DNA of 64,000 bases from Druceiella hillmani (GCA_039881145.1 JAYKKI010000007.1:37776501-37840500); one strand, 5' to 3'. Shown: positions 11,801-24,827, numbered from the stretch's first letter. Made by a program: numbers and translations. The notes: generated from the sequence alone by a model not told the origin.

Positions 11801-14271
11801 AATATATGGGTACGAACGGTTCTTTTTGTATATCGTTTATACCCAGAAAATTGTTTTTAGATTAAGTTCAGAATTTAAGTTAAATAGATTCGTAGGTATT
11901 TTGCAAACTAATGTTTTATAATAAAACAGCTTTGTCATCCTTCTCTGCCGTCAACTTTAAAGAAAATGTAATTTTGAAAAATTAATTATTGTGTACCAAA
12001 CAGCTCTTGTTAATGTGCAATAATCCATCTACATTTTACCTTCACGTTCAAGGTTTCTAATAGGTCATTCGTGACATTATATTATGACATCGTTTGAACA
12101 CTTCAGGTAAGGAATATTATGATAATATACATATTTGTTAGGGATAATACAATAATTAGTACACGAATTTTAAACGTAACTGTACTAATTCTTTAGTGTA
12201 ATTTCTCAAGGGCAGTTTTAAAATACATAAGGCAAAAACATAAGAAAGCAATCACAAAAATGGCAGAGCCTAATCGTATGTTTTCAGTGCTGCATAACTC
12301 CTATATCACACAACACGCGAAAAAGTATACTTATAGAAAATATAAACATAGTTTTATGGAATAGGCATAACTATGTATTTACCAGGAGATACGAATCGAC
12401 TATTTCTTATTTTTCTCACTCGCTTCTAGTGTATTTCACGCTGTTTTCGAAAGCAGACAGTTTTAACTATAGCTCGATACCTATTAAATATCATAACATC
12501 GTAGTTGTTAATTCAAAAACTTTGGCTCATAATTGAAAAAAAACCTAAATGTTACATTTTAGCATTAAATTCAGCAAGCACGTTTCACTATTGTCAAAAA
12601 TTTCTCTCGAACCGAATAGAGCGATTTCACTGTAAATATCTATAAAGATTGTCAACTTGTTTGACTAAAATGTAAAAATGTGGATAATATTTGCATACTA
12701 AATCTATTGAAACGAAACTTGTACTCATACAACTCGAACGATGGATTAAATTTACAATAAACTCATTTTATGTTAATGATTGTTCCTATAGTATTAATAT
12801 TTACCGTAACAGTCTCTTTGAGATATTTCGAATTTTGAAATACGTATAATATAGCAATATAATTCAACACACTAATGCGACAATATAGTTGTGTGCTTCT
12901 TTGTAGATATCGGACCGTAATTAGTATTTCATATATTATCTTGAATTTTATATAAAAATTACGTAAATTTTCCGAAACCTAATTCATAAATTTTTATTCC
13001 CTGAAATGGTAAACGAATCAATGTTTTTGAAAATTATGTTTTTGAATTATAGCTGTGAATATAGTCTTTAAAATTTGCAATTTTATTGAATTTCGAAGTG
13101 ACTTACAGGATGTAACAAGATATCTTAATGCGATATCGTATCACAATTATTAGCAGATAACGTCTTTTAAAACTTATTCACACAAAAATGTTCTTTAATG
13201 AAAATCGAAACTACTTTTAGAATAAACATCTATTTTTTAAACTTCTTGAATTTTAATTAAAAACTCACTTATTGGAAAAATAAAATACTGAATAAAATTG
13301 ATAACTAATCGTTACGTATATGTATGAAGACACAATAATGATTTTGTGGCTTGCAAATTTCTCAAAAGTTATCGTTTCGATCCAACTTTTGAGACAATAA
13401 ATAAAATCATTACGTGAATGATATATGTATAATAAACATAAAAGCTCCTTTTTCAAAGTTTCCTTTGTTTATTCATTCTCTATTTTTATGGATATTTTGT
13501 TACTATTATATATGGTATATACATTTACATATTTAGGTAGAAAATTAAATTTTTAATATATAATGTAATAAGATTTGAACAAATATGATGAGTTTTAATG
13601 AGAATATTTTCTTCTTATTTAAAATAAAAAATGATTTTATTATTATAGTGTCGGTAAATTAAATTTTCATACGTTTTCATTTAAATAAATTACGATCGTA
13701 ATCTAATATAAACTTATTTGCAGATCTGATTGAGGTTTACGAAGTCCGAATAATGTCTGACACAGCAACTGTAAATCTCGAGTATGTATTTTCAAAATGA
13801 ATGTATTCGCTGCAAAAGTAGCTTTATTTTAAGCAAAGATATGACTAAGATCTCTTTCATAAAGGTACTAATTAAAGTATTTGGCTGATACTTCAATAAA
13901 AATATTACGTATATCCAAGGAATTCAATTATTTGACATTACTGTAAATCTAAAAACATAAGATTACCTGTCGCCTTGTACCAGCACAATGTTTCCTAACA
14001 TGTATATCCACCTGTTTCATATTTTTCACCGTTTTAGACCTATGTAAATAAAAATTTGAAAGTAGATGGTTCAGATGAAGATACTAAATAATATTTTTCA
14101 AAATCTTGAGCAAAATTTTAATATACCACTCGGTACATCAAAACTGGGGAAGATTTTTTTTCGTACTTTCTAACTAGAAAAGTGCCATTATTTAAAATGA
14201 AGTTGAGACTCTATTTACCATTTTTCATTTTTAAATTCAGTTTATCAAATATAAAAGTTCAAAGTAACGCG

Positions 14272-14717
14272 CAACGTGCCAGACCAGTGTAATTTATCAA
14301 CAATAAGTTTTTGAAAATGTGAAAGAATTTCAACTTTTTATTAAAACTTTCAGCTGAAATGATTTCGGTTAATTTGGATCTACAATTTCAATATTATTTA
14401 CAAACTGCAACGCGCGTTTTATAGGATTTTTGGTGCTATTTTATTATCAAAAATGTGAAAACTTTATTCTTTGCAGGTAACAAAAATCGCTTATTTTATT
14501 AAGTTGAGGTTTCCATAGCTAAAATAGATTTTCGAATTGTGTAATATGTATTAAAACAAAAAAAAATCATTTTTCTCTCGTGATTACTTCCCGGAATATC
14601 GTATTATACTTTTTTTCGGGATACGCTTGCTAAACAATCCACACTGAAAATCGATTATAATGAATGGAAATAAATTTCGTGAGATGTAGTTAATTTGAAA
14701 ACTGGTCTGGCACGTTG
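14272..14717. mobile_element. 446-bp element with exact 17-bp terminal inverted repeats
   Basis: CAACGTGCCAGACCAGT at 14272-14288 is repeated exactly in inverse orientation at 14701-14717 (ACTGGTCTGGCACGTTG). The inner sequence is AT-rich and noncoding, as in a non-autonomous DNA transposon (MITE). I could not find a convincing target-site duplication directly at the ends, so the true boundary may differ by some bases. It lies inside the insertion that distinguishes unit 2 from unit 1, consistent with a later arrival. Confidence 0.6.
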
Positions 14718-14867
14718 TACTTCAGTCGTCATGTTTCTGGAACCGCGTAATAAGAAATAATTTAATAAGTATGAAGCGTTATCTGGTTTTTGGTTTGTTT
14801 GTCTTTTTTCACGTTTAAACAACCTCACGGTTTTCAATAAAATTATACATATAGATAACAGACGTAA

Positions 14868-14978
14868 CTTTTATTCACAACTAATGAAACTACATGATGC
14901 AGTATTATATCCATTTTATTTGAATTATTAATCACGACCTAGGTTTCGTTGTATGACAACATCTTCATGTGAGCAATT
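14868..14978 (+). mobile_element. Diverged hammerhead element, one arm
   Basis: It starts in TTATTCACAA, runs through ATGAAACTACATGATGCAGTA and ends at CATCTTCATGTGAG. Tail and right arm are missing. It is more diverged than the other copies. Confidence 0.75.
14932..14972 (-). ncRNA. Hammerhead motif, core residue C3 mutated
   Basis: Minus strand: ATGAAGA replaces CTGAAGA (C3 to A), while stem II GTTGT/ACAAC (loop CAT), GAAA and CCTAGGTC remain. Stem I is also weakened. It is expected to be inactive. Confidence 0.6.
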
Positions 14979-15984
14979 TTAGGAGATTAACTCGAACAAA
15001 CTTCCATCAGCATTTAAATATAAAAACCAATGGCGGAAGTTGTGTTGATTGAGTTATCTAAATTTTCAATTTAATATTTTTTTACTATATTTTCAAAAGT
15101 TGTTCAATGTACAAATATATTAGGGTGGGTAATAAGCATAAAAGTACATACCTCAGCCTAAAGATAATATATTCTATATAAGATATCTCCTTCCTTTAGA
15201 ATTTGATACGTTAGACTACAAAATTAGAATAATGTGAGTGCCATAATGGAAAAAAATACAGAAGCAGTTCAGTGAGTATAAAAAAGTGTGCCCGCACGAA
15301 AAAAACCGAAAACATTTCTATTAATATTTTTTTAATAATATTGGAACTTGTTCACCTGAACATGCCGTATTTATAGATTAATTTTAGTCAGACATTTTAT
15401 TCCAGACAACTATCGTACAACTCGCGCGGTAAGATGAATTGTCTAATAAATTTTGTTCGATAGAACACCTCACAACTCTATCAATGGCTTCATTTAAATT
15501 TATATTTATTACTTTGGAAAAAAACATTGTTATATTTTGCTAATAAAACGCTGGTGAATCTGTGGGCAAAAACGGAATAATTACTAGTGTTTATTAATTA
15601 AGGGTTTTTTTCTTAAATGTAAGTTTTTCTCACCTTTTCTTAATAAATTAGAAGAGAAATTACATATCATTTCGAAGTTTTAATTTTCCGCAAACGGGGC
15701 TTGAAACTGAAAAATGTTGAAAAACCTGAATGTAAAACTTTAAAAAAAATGAATGTAAAACTTTAAAACACCTAACCACAATTTAAGAAGTGAACCAAGA
15801 AAAATATTGCGCCCACTTACATTCATAGAAAGATATACATTAATTTTTTTATATTTTTTTGCAAATTAGTTAAGATCCAACCACAAGCAACTAATTTTCT
15901 CAGACATAGCCTTAATGCTATAGAAAATGTTAGGTTTTGAAAATGGATGGAGGAATATAAACAAAATTACAACGGTTTACTATT

Positions 15985-16430
15985 GTTTACTTATGAAACC
16001 TTAAAATAACATAGCGTTAATTTCATTTTAATTCTCTTAAACAATTATCTTCATTCACTCAACACTTATCTACCCTCAATGCAATATATACAATATAACA
16101 CCACCTAAAAACACTGTAAAATAGGTTAAGCAAAAGAACTGTATAAGAGAGTATGTAAATGTTAAACCTTAAGCGAACCCAGTTAAACTAAATCTTCTTA
16201 TATGCCTCATATATATTCTGAGGGGAATCCCGAACATTTCGTACTCAGCGCGATAGTTTTGAGTAAACGTCTTGATTGAAGCGAATTTAATTAAACAAGA
16301 ATGCTTTTGAGATCTCTGATTTTCAAACAGAGGAACATGGTAATTTAAATACAGACTACTTGTTGATGATAAAAATTTAAAGTTTTGCGATTGGATTAGT
16401 TTAATAACCAATAAGTATTCAAGCGTTTTT
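15985..16430 (+). repeat. Triplicated conserved block, copy B
   Basis: Second copy of the block at 945-1405; core 16124-16311 is about 91 percent identical to copy A. The forkhead-like and homeodomain-like words are present in slightly altered form (GTAAACG, TTTAATTAAAC). An 80-codon minus-strand ORF (16169-16411) crosses it, but the same frame in the other copies is only partly open. Confidence 0.65.
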
Positions 16431-16449
16431 TTTAACTTTACGAGTATCT

Positions 16450-17362
16450 CAGTTATTTGAAACTTGCAACTATTTGTATATTGTCAGGGGTTATTTGAAA
16501 CTTGCAACTATTTGCATATTGTCAGGAGTTATTTGAAACTTGCAACTATTTTCATATTGTCAGGGGTTATTTAAAACTTGTAACTATTTGTATATTGTAA
16601 GAGGTTATTTGAAATTTGCAACTATTTGCATATTGTCAGGGGTTATTTAAAACTTGTAACTATTTGTATATTGTAAGAGATAATTTGAAATTTGCAACTA
16701 TTTGCATATTATCAGGGGTTATTTAAAACTTGTAACTATTTGCATATTGTCAGGGGTTATTTGAAACTTGTAACTATTTGTATATTGTCAAGGGTTATTT
16801 GAAACTTGTAACTATTTGTATATTGTCAGGAGTTATTTGAAAATTGCAACTATTTTCATATTGTCAGGGGTTATTTAAAACTTATAACTATTTGTATATT
16901 GTAAGAAGTTATTTGAAATTTGTAACTATTTGCGTATTGTCATGGGTTATATAAAACTTGTAACTATTTGCATATTTTCAGGGGTTATTTGAAACTTGCA
17001 ACTCTTTTCATATTATCAGGGGTTATTTAAAATTTGGAACTATTTGTATATTGTAAGAGGTTATTTGAAATTTGCAACTATTTGCATATTGTCAGGGGTT
17101 ATATAAAACTTGTAACTATTTGCATATTTTCAGGGGTTATTTGAAACTTGCAACTCTTTTCATATTATCAGGGGTTATTTAAAATTTGAAACTATTTGTA
17201 TATTGTAAGAGGTTATTTGAAATTTGCAACTATTTGCATATTGTCAGGGGTTATATAAAACTTGTAACTATTTGCATATTGTCCGGGGTTTTTTGAAACT
17301 TGTAACTATTTGCATATTGTCAGGGGTTATTTGAAACTTGTAACTATTTCTATACTGTCAGG
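16450..17362 (+). repeat. 38-bp minisatellite, about 24 copies
   Basis: The unit GGGGTTATTTGAAACTTGCA plus ACTATTTGCATATTGTCA repeats with a period of 38. Variant units (GTAACTATTTGTATATTGTAAGA, TTCATATTATCA) alternate in runs, giving a higher-order pattern. It is absent at the matching place in units 1 and 3, so it arose after the duplication. Confidence 0.95.
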
Positions 17363-17515
17363 AAGTTGTAATTTAATAGCTCTAGACTGTGTTTCACTAT
17401 CCAATTATTTCATTAATGTTTTGAAGACAAAATTTCAGAAAAATGTTTTCTGTTATATAAATACAGATATATTATATTTTTAAATTAAAATATATTTAAA
17501 TACTATTATATTAAT

Positions 17516-17547
17516 TGTTAATTTTAAATATATATTTAAAATTAACA
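17516..17547. repeat. Perfect 32-bp palindrome
   Basis: Two 16-base halves, TGTTAATTTTAAATAT and ATATTTAAAATTAACA, are exact reverse complements with no spacer. A 30-base tandem duplication (ATTAACAGTTTTATGAAATT at 17541 and 17571) overlaps its right end. Confidence 0.9.
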
Positions 17548-19054
17548 GTTTTATGAAATTTATTTTATTTATTAACAGTTTTATGAAATTTTTTCTCCTT
17601 TCTACTTCCATTTCTGTTTAACTGTCATCTTTGTGAACTGAACAAAATTATTAACTTTCTGAGTATCGAATGGCAGATTGAATTGAAAATGTAGCTTTTT
17701 GATTATCACTATTTCAATCCAAAATATTTATAAACTGTATTAATTTATAAATTTATAATATAGTTTAATATTATTAAACTGTATTATAACTAAATTTACA
17801 CCATCATCGTTGTTTGTTCCTTTCCACTTTAAATCTTTTCAAGTCAGTATTTCTTCTCGATTATCTGGTCACATAAAAATAATAATTTGTATCAGTTGAT
17901 ACCCAACGCAATGTCAATGTAATTAAATGAACTTTTATTGAGAGATATGAATTGAATGGAAATGACAATAAATATTATTTTTAAATAAATATTTTGGGAA
18001 ACATACTAGCTCAAACATTATATTTCCAAATAATATATAAAATAAACGCAAGCACACCTATCGCGCTTCTTGAACATGATGCTGTCCAAGTGGTAAATAG
18101 AAACCATTAAAGTTAAATACATCACGAACCTTCGGAAGAAATACACTGTATAAAAATATGCAATTATAGAACATTCACTTCTCCATTCCTACATTATAAT
18201 GAAAATAAAGCCACAAAGTATGAAAGGGAAAAGGGTTAAATTAGTCTTGGACAAAGTTGGAACGATCTCGGAATGAACTTGCCGAGTGACATAATTAAAA
18301 TTTTAAATATTCATGGAAGTGAACAAGTTTAAAATTAGATTCTGGAATTAACTATGAGATAATGAAATATAACTTTGTGCGCTTGGAAGTAATTTATACT
18401 AACAAGAGTTTGAGTCGAAAAACTAAATAGAAGCCCCCGGAGTTTTACAGTTCGCACTATAACAAGGTAAGAGTCTTGTAGATGCAGAGCGTTGGTTTAA
18501 TTTCAATTTTATGTGGACGATTTTGTGTATCGACGAAGTCTTTTGAATAATCTGATAGTGTCTTTGGTTTATTGTGAGTTTTACACACATTTATTTAAAC
18601 GACTTCAGTATTGCGAGATGCTAAGTCAAATCAGATAATATGTCAACTAAGCTTGTTATTGCTACACTTTTATATAAAAGGAAAAAGGTAATTTATTTTT
18701 TTTTAATTTGAGTCGGTTTCGTAAAGATGACAGAAAGATAACGCAGATTGAAAAAAAAAAATTCGTCAATCACAAAAAATATAAATAGAAGAGCACGCAC
18801 AAGATAAAAACGTTTGGGAAACATTTGCATTACACGCTCGTAATTATATAATCTTCATTTCTATAAGATATCAAAGGATCACAGTCAAGTTAATCTGCTA
18901 ATATATATAAACCAAACCTATGTTATTTGAAATATCTTTAGACGAGCTTCACTTTTTATTACAATAATATGGTGTTAAGTCTCGGAGAAGGGAGATATTT
19001 CCATCTTTAAGATCCTTAAAATGCATTTAATTGATCGTTCATCTATATTAAAAA

Positions 19055-19112
19055 CAGTCAAGTGCGAGTGGCACTCGCATTATGAGTTTTTCGTACACAT
19101 TTAGACAATTGT
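19055..19112. repeat. Fragment with GTGCGAGTGGCACTCGC hairpin
   Basis: AACAGTCAAGTGCGAGTGGCACTCGCAT contains the perfect inverted pair TGCGAGTG/CACTCGCA. The wording resembles the widespread insect repeat that carries GTCAAGTGCGAGT and ends in a GGTACGGAACC motif (recalled, not searched). The end motif of the same family occurs at 32.9-33.0 kb. Confidence 0.45.
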
Positions 19113-19569
19113 AAACGTATATGGGTACACAGTATTTGATTAAACTCTTTACAAGTATTAATTCTTTACAACGTAAATATGTAACCCACTATACCTTTCA
19201 CAGAAGTAAAAATAAGTTGCATATTTATAAAAAAATATAACATCTAGGATTATCAATATAGCTTTCCTAGAACATTTGCCTAGGCTTTTAAAAACCTTGA
19301 ATAATTTTGTAATTTTAGATTGATTAGTTTCATATTTATTTTACATATTTTACCTCTGAAAATATAGTACATAAAATTGTATATTTTGAAGCCATTATAA
19401 CCAACCTTTTTTAATGATAACTCTAATATCCATGTAATTGAATTTTTTTTCGTATACTTAATTTGCCTTCAATAAAACAAAAATTTTGTTACATCTACCG
19501 GCTCTGTATTTAGAAAATATTATTGTTGACTTTAATACACGCCATTTTTCTAATTGAGTGCAAAAAAAT

Positions 19570-19825
19570 CTATACATAACTCTTTTTAACGCATCCAATA
19601 CTTGCTGGAAAGCAGTATTTAACCGCAATGTACTCATGTTCTCCGGAGCGGCGCTGAACAATGTGCACAAGTATCGTGTGTATGAAAAAGATGATAAATA
19701 ATTATGAATATTATTTTCAATTTTCTTTAAAATTTTGTTTTAACTACAATCAACTACATTTTAGTAAAGGAATAACGTCTTCTTTGTCCGACACTTTTCC
19801 CGGACACCTTATATATATTATTGAG
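19570..19825 (+). repeat. Dispersed repeat E, copy 1
   Basis: It shares a colinear run with 47015-47285: CATAACTCTTTT.AAC, CAATGT.C..TG.GC.CAAGTATCGT, GATAAATAATTATGAA and a terminal TTTGTCCGACACTT...CCGGACACC. The two small ORFs here are not conserved in the other copy. Confidence 0.7.
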
Positions 19826-19870
19826 TGCCTGTATCAGAATTAAAATAATCACTGAACAACACCGATAAGG

Positions 19871-19871
<1 letters not shown>

Positions 19872-19907
<36 letters not shown>

Positions 19908-19923
19908 TATGTACATATATATA
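19872..19923. repeat. (TA)n microsatellite
   Basis: TA array with AAATATATGTAC interruptions near its right end. Confidence 0.95.
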
Positions 19924-21853
19924 AACAGGACCACAAAGAAGAATAACGTTTCGATCAATTCTTCTGTTTATAATCATTCTTATTGAGAAAAAGCATTAAA
20001 ATAACATATTTTTGTTATTTAGTAAATGAATTGGGATATAACTTTACAGAATAACAAAAAAAAACAAATAAATAGACTACAAACAAAAATTTATATTTCA
20101 TCATTACCATATACCTAGGAACCCTAGATAGGTCAGAGATATTACTGAATTAATCCAGATTTTGGTATTCCTACGGCTTCATTAATACATAGTTACAACT
20201 ATTTCTCATCATATGATAAGCGACAAGTCGCTCGTTGGTACGTATACATTGATAAAAATATTAATTACAGAAAAATATTATTTTCTCTTTCAAGAATTGT
20301 TTTTTAAATTAACTTAAAAATTATGATTAACTGTACATGTCATTTTAAATAGATACCATGATAATGTGTGATAATTATTGGACTCATTTTTATTTAAACA
20401 ATTAACACAATGTATAGTATTATGTCGAGTTTGAAAATAAGCTCCTTTCTTTTAATTAGACCGGTATCCTATATTCATCGATATGATTTACTTAACTACA
20501 TAATCATCTTTAGAAAATTTAATTAAAATAAATGCAATAAATACAAGTTTTTATCACTATTTTCTTAGTCCTTGTATACGTAATCAATTAACCCTAAAAT
20601 ACATTTTAGGGTATTCTTGGACGCAGATACCCTCTTTTTTGGTATCTCAAAAGCTAGATCCCAAAGTAAAAATTAAGCTGCAATATTTGGCATGGTATAC
20701 ATTTGGATTTTGTTCACCGACAGGCAAGTGTCCATAAAAGTTTTCCCATGATCTTTTCGTCTCTATTTTTATTACTTTTAAAGAGTAAAAAATTAAGCCC
20801 GTAAATGATCGTAAGCCTAATTTAAACTAAAAAATTCAAATGTACTAAAGGAAATAAAAAGTAATATTAACATATTAAGGGTAAATTTTATTCTCACCAT
20901 AAATAACATTTGCTACCATATTAAAATATCTGCATGTTATTTTTTTACACTTTAAAAATTTTTGTATTAATATAGATCAGAAAATTTTTAAAATCCATGG
21001 GGCATTTTTATAACTTAGAAATTTTTTTAAATGAAAAGCAACTAGAATTTCCAAAAATCAAAATTGATGACAAATACACATAAAAATAAATTTTAAGATA
21101 TTACTGCATCTAGGGCAAAGAAGTAAAATGCTATCAGGAAAAAGTGGGAGGTAAGGATTAGAAGTAGATAAATTTTCCATTTGTTTCCAAGGTATCGTAA
21201 CCTGGACAGAAAAATACTTTTCTAAGCGAGAAATGATAAATAGGTAATAGAGAAACTTCTTATTTTGCTAAGTACTGATCGTTTCCTCGGTATTTTTTAA
21301 AGTATGTGGTTAGTTATAGAAACATATTTGCCGAAAGTATTATAAAGTAACACTCGTATTGAAACCTAAGTTAAATTTGGTACTATGCCATTGCCGTGAA
21401 CAAAATGAATGTGGATATACAGAGGAATCAATATATAAAATTACTAAATTTTTCCATTGCTCTATTTAGTGGTTATCATAGAATATTAGAAAACTTGTAA
21501 ATTTTCTCTAATTTTCGTGTTAATTTTAAATTTCTAATTGATGAATTAATATTAGCAAAATGTATTTAGTGTTTCTATGTTATGTGAGTCAATTTCTTTT
21601 TATAGTTTACTGATTTTAACAAACAAGCAGTCATTACAATTTTTATAGCTACACACGAAATTGCTCATGATTCGTCAGATGTAAAAGTTTAGATTTTTAT
21701 ATCTATATGTATTTAATATTAACTTCGACATTAAATCTCATTAGTCATTCAGAAACATTATAAATGTCCTATATTTTTATTAAAAGCATTATTTCTAACT
21801 TCTTTCTGGACCATTACGATGACGTCCATCTTTATTTACGAGTTTGCTTCCTG

Positions 21854-21858
<5 letters not shown>

Positions 21859-21917
<59 letters not shown>

Positions 21918-21932
21918 ATATATATATATATA

Positions 21933-21987
<55 letters not shown>
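21859..21987. repeat. (TA)n microsatellite
   Basis: A 129-base TA array with three single-base interruptions. It creates overlapping Tyr-Ile repeat ORFs on both strands, which are not genes. Confidence 0.95.
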
Positions 21988-22111
21988 GGTATTTAATAAA
22001 TTACGTATTAGTAGTTTGGTACAAATGTTTCTTAGTGGTCTGGTAATCTTATGCTCATCAATAAAAAAGTGCGTGCGTGCGTGGAAATTATTCCCAAGAT
22101 AAAACTCTGTT

Positions 22112-22327
22112 AAATATTGAATATATTTGGCGTTAATTTTGTAGAAATTCATTTTTCACAATTAAATGAAACTACGTGATGTAGTATTATTTCTACTTTC
22201 TTTAAGTTCTTTACCACGACCTAGGTTTCGTTGTATTACATCTTCAGGTGGGCTATTAGCAAAGATCTTTGCTAATAGTCCACCTGAAGATGTTGAATAC
22301 TACATCACGTAGATTTATTCAATTGTG
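22112..22327 (+). mobile_element. Hammerhead foldback element, 216 bp, exact duplication
   Basis: It is flanked by the direct repeat AAAACTCTGTT (22101-22111 and 22328-22338). The tail starts ATATTGAATATATTTGGCG; the left arm runs to GGTGGGCTATTAGCAAAGATC, and the right arm is shortened by an internal deletion joining GATGTTG to AATACTACATCACG. It ends ATTCAATTGTG. Confidence 0.9.
22214..22251 (-). ncRNA. Hammerhead motif with collapsed stem II
   Basis: Minus strand: CTGAAGA, GAAA, CCTAGGTC and stem I CCAC/GTGG are intact, but stem II is 3 bases shorter (GATGTAATACAAC) and can form little more than TGT/ACA. Probably inactive or weak. Confidence 0.6.
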
Positions 22328-23232
22328 AAAACTCTGTTGTAACTTTGATAACAAGCTGACTTTTAGATTTAAATACTCTATCTGTCCTATGATACACTAA
22401 ATCAGTATATTAGCTTAGTAAAACAATAATTATCTCTAAGGAATTAATCAAATTTATAGGTATGACATTCATTTCTGCTTTCAAAAAAATTATTTTTATC
22501 TACCAAAATGCAGTAGTTCATAGGTTTCATTTTTAGCGGTTATTAAATTGAATTACTTGTAAAAGATTTTTCTGTGTGTTGCATGTAATATCGTACCAAC
22601 TTTTTTAATAGTATTTTGTAAATAATATCTTAGTCATTTACGGATCTGATTCAATAATAAATCCCTTGTATGATTGCTGTCAAGTCGATCACTATACAAT
22701 GAAAGCCAAAAATATAGAAAATACAGTGATCATTATTCCAGCAATTAAAATAAAAACCTAATATCTATCAAAGAATACGAAATTTATTGTATTATTAATA
22801 CTGGTAATTATACAAACTGATTTAGATAAAACCGTATTTTCGTTATCCCAACCTTCAGCTTACAGAGGGTTAAATAACGTTAAATATAAATTATAGTAAA
22901 AAACTTTACCTTGACATTTTTTTTTGTTTTAAAGCATCTTATATAAGACATAGTAGTTTGACTGAAGTACAAACTATCTGTTTAAACCAAGTGAATTTAC
23001 GATATGAATCCCAAGATATTTGTAAAATCTAAATTGAGAAATTAAAATATTAATTGAAAATATTCTATGAGTTATTCAAAATTTAAAAGGCACTGCGTAA
23101 ACATTCAATGCATTCTTTTACGAAGTTACTCAAAAATAAAGGAATATTTTAAATTGAAATAAGTAAATTAAAATAGAAAAAATAGATAGCTACGAGTAAA
23201 ACAACGCAGAAAAGAAGTGATAAATACTTAGT

Positions 23233-23370
23233 GAATATATTTGGCGTTAATTTTGTAGAAGCTCATTATTCAAAATTAAATGAAAATGAGTAGTATTAGT
23301 TTTACTTTATTAGGTTTCGTTGTTTTACCACATCTTCAGGTGGGAAATTAGTAAATATTTTTGCTAATTA
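23233..23370 (+). mobile_element. Hammerhead element copy ending in a TA array
   Basis: Tail and left arm are recognisable (GTGAATATATTTGGCGTTAAT) with deletions in the arm, then CATCTTCAGGTGGGAAATTAG and a direct run into the (TA)n array at 23371. The CCACGACC part of the hammerhead is lost, so stem III and stem I cannot form. Confidence 0.8.
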
Positions 23371-23377
23371 TTATATA

Positions 23378-23439
<62 letters not shown>

Positions 23440-23450
23440 GGTGTGTGTAT
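23371..23450. repeat. (TA)n then (GT)n microsatellite
   Basis: TA array continuing into GT repeats and a T run. It abuts the truncated hammerhead element. Confidence 0.95.
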
Positions 23451-24827
23451 GTTTTTTTTTAAATGGTAATTGTATCCGCCCTTTCAAACGGATGCATGCA
23501 TCAACAAGCGTATCCTCACAAACCATAGCAATACACCATAATACACACAAATGCTTCAAGAAAAAATATTATGATATAATTATATATCATGAAGGAAAGC
23601 CTGAGTTGGTGTTTCAAAACAAATAAATTAATGTTCAACCCAGAATTTTATTTAAATTGATTTCTTTTTTAGTACTTTAAGTAAAATATAAATAGTAAAT
23701 ACCGTTTTATTCAAAACCTCAGGTCAAATTACAAAGAATATCATGATATATTTGAAATTTAATACATTTTACGATAAATAATAAAAATTTTAAAATAATC
23801 CAGTTAAAAATCATTTTGATCATCCGCAATATGAAAAGGACTGTCAAGAAAATTATTTGGGAAAATATAAAGGAAATTATTTAAAAGGCATGAAAATCAC
23901 GAATTGTCTTTTAAGCTAAAACTATTCATATTAACAAAGATGACTAAAGTCTAGTTAGTGCTTGATAACTAATCGTAATTATATAAAATTTAATTAATTA
24001 TACAAAGTAATTATACAAAGAGTAGTGAATAACTTTCCATAACCATATAAATTTGACTCATCAAGAGCTTGCGGGAAGATACGTCGACTAATTTTTGTTT
24101 CCAGTTAAAACTCTGTTTCGTGGAGAACAAACTATTCTGTTGACAGTGACATCATAAATGTGTTACTGATTCGACTTAATTAAAAGCTTAACAAAAAAGT
24201 TTCGCCTATAGCTGTCTAGTACAAAACCAAGTGATATTAACTCTAGTTATGATTTCATATAAAATGGCATAGAGGCTGTAGATTATAGAATTATTTTTTC
24301 GATGAGCACTGACAAAAAGTGATTTAACAAATTATATATTTGTATCAGTTTCGTGAGATTTACGGTAGGTGGGTATTTTTAGATTAAATTACGTGCTTGA
24401 AAAACTTCAATTTCATCTATTTTCTAAATAAACTTGTTTCAAGGAAATAAAAAATATGAATTCTTTTAAATCAAAAATATTTTTCTTGTGCTCAACGCAA
24501 TATCTAATATAAAAAAGGTTTGTTACATCAACAAATTTAAAATAATACCAATAATAAATATTAAAAAGGAATAAAAACACGAAGAAGTCAGTAACCTTAA
24601 AACTAGTATTAAATCGGTGGCAACTATCATGTGTGAATTCTCACAAAACCACCAGTTTTAGTGGAACCTTTTCATATTTGACACAGTAACATGGCTAAAT
24701 GGAGATGTCGGATAAGAGATATATTATACGGGCCGAGGAGTTAGATACAATTTTTCATTTATTTGTTTAATATTTGTTTCCGTTGAATTATATTGGAAAA
24801 CTACTTTTTTAGTGCTATAATTTTATG

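Larger units (their letters stand above)
700..13990 (+). repeat. Macro-repeat unit 1 (13 kb, diverged)
   Basis: This block is colinear with 14.0-30.35 kb on the same strand. Landmarks seen by eye, unit 1 to unit 2: 752 to 14016 (TTCATATTTTTCA), 1010-1400 to 16060-16430, 1762-1850 to 17798-17885, 2884-2990 to 18397-18510 (TATACT.ACAAG.GTTTGA), 6944 to 21790 (TTCTAACTT.TT.CT), 7371 to 22851, about 9750 to about 24135 (TTGACAGT.A.ATCA), 10082 to 24723, about 10850 to 25725, 11240 to 26055, 12330 to 26210, 13875 to 30236. The distance between partners stays near 13.3-16.4 kb, as expected of an old tandem duplication with later insertions. Stretches not listed separately (3.0-5.2, 5.3-6.3, 8.9-13.9 kb) hold nothing I recognise. 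Confidence 0.6.

Noticed and set aside
16450..17362. Regularly spaced 38-bp repeats, CRISPR-like at first glance
   Set aside because: Units are contiguous with no unique spacers, and the context is eukaryotic.
8325..23370. Hammerhead copies at 8.3 and 23.2 kb as one ancestral insertion duplicated with the macro-repeat
   Set aside because: Their offset (about 14.9 kb) fits, but the immediate flanks do not align convincingly, so shared ancestry is not shown.
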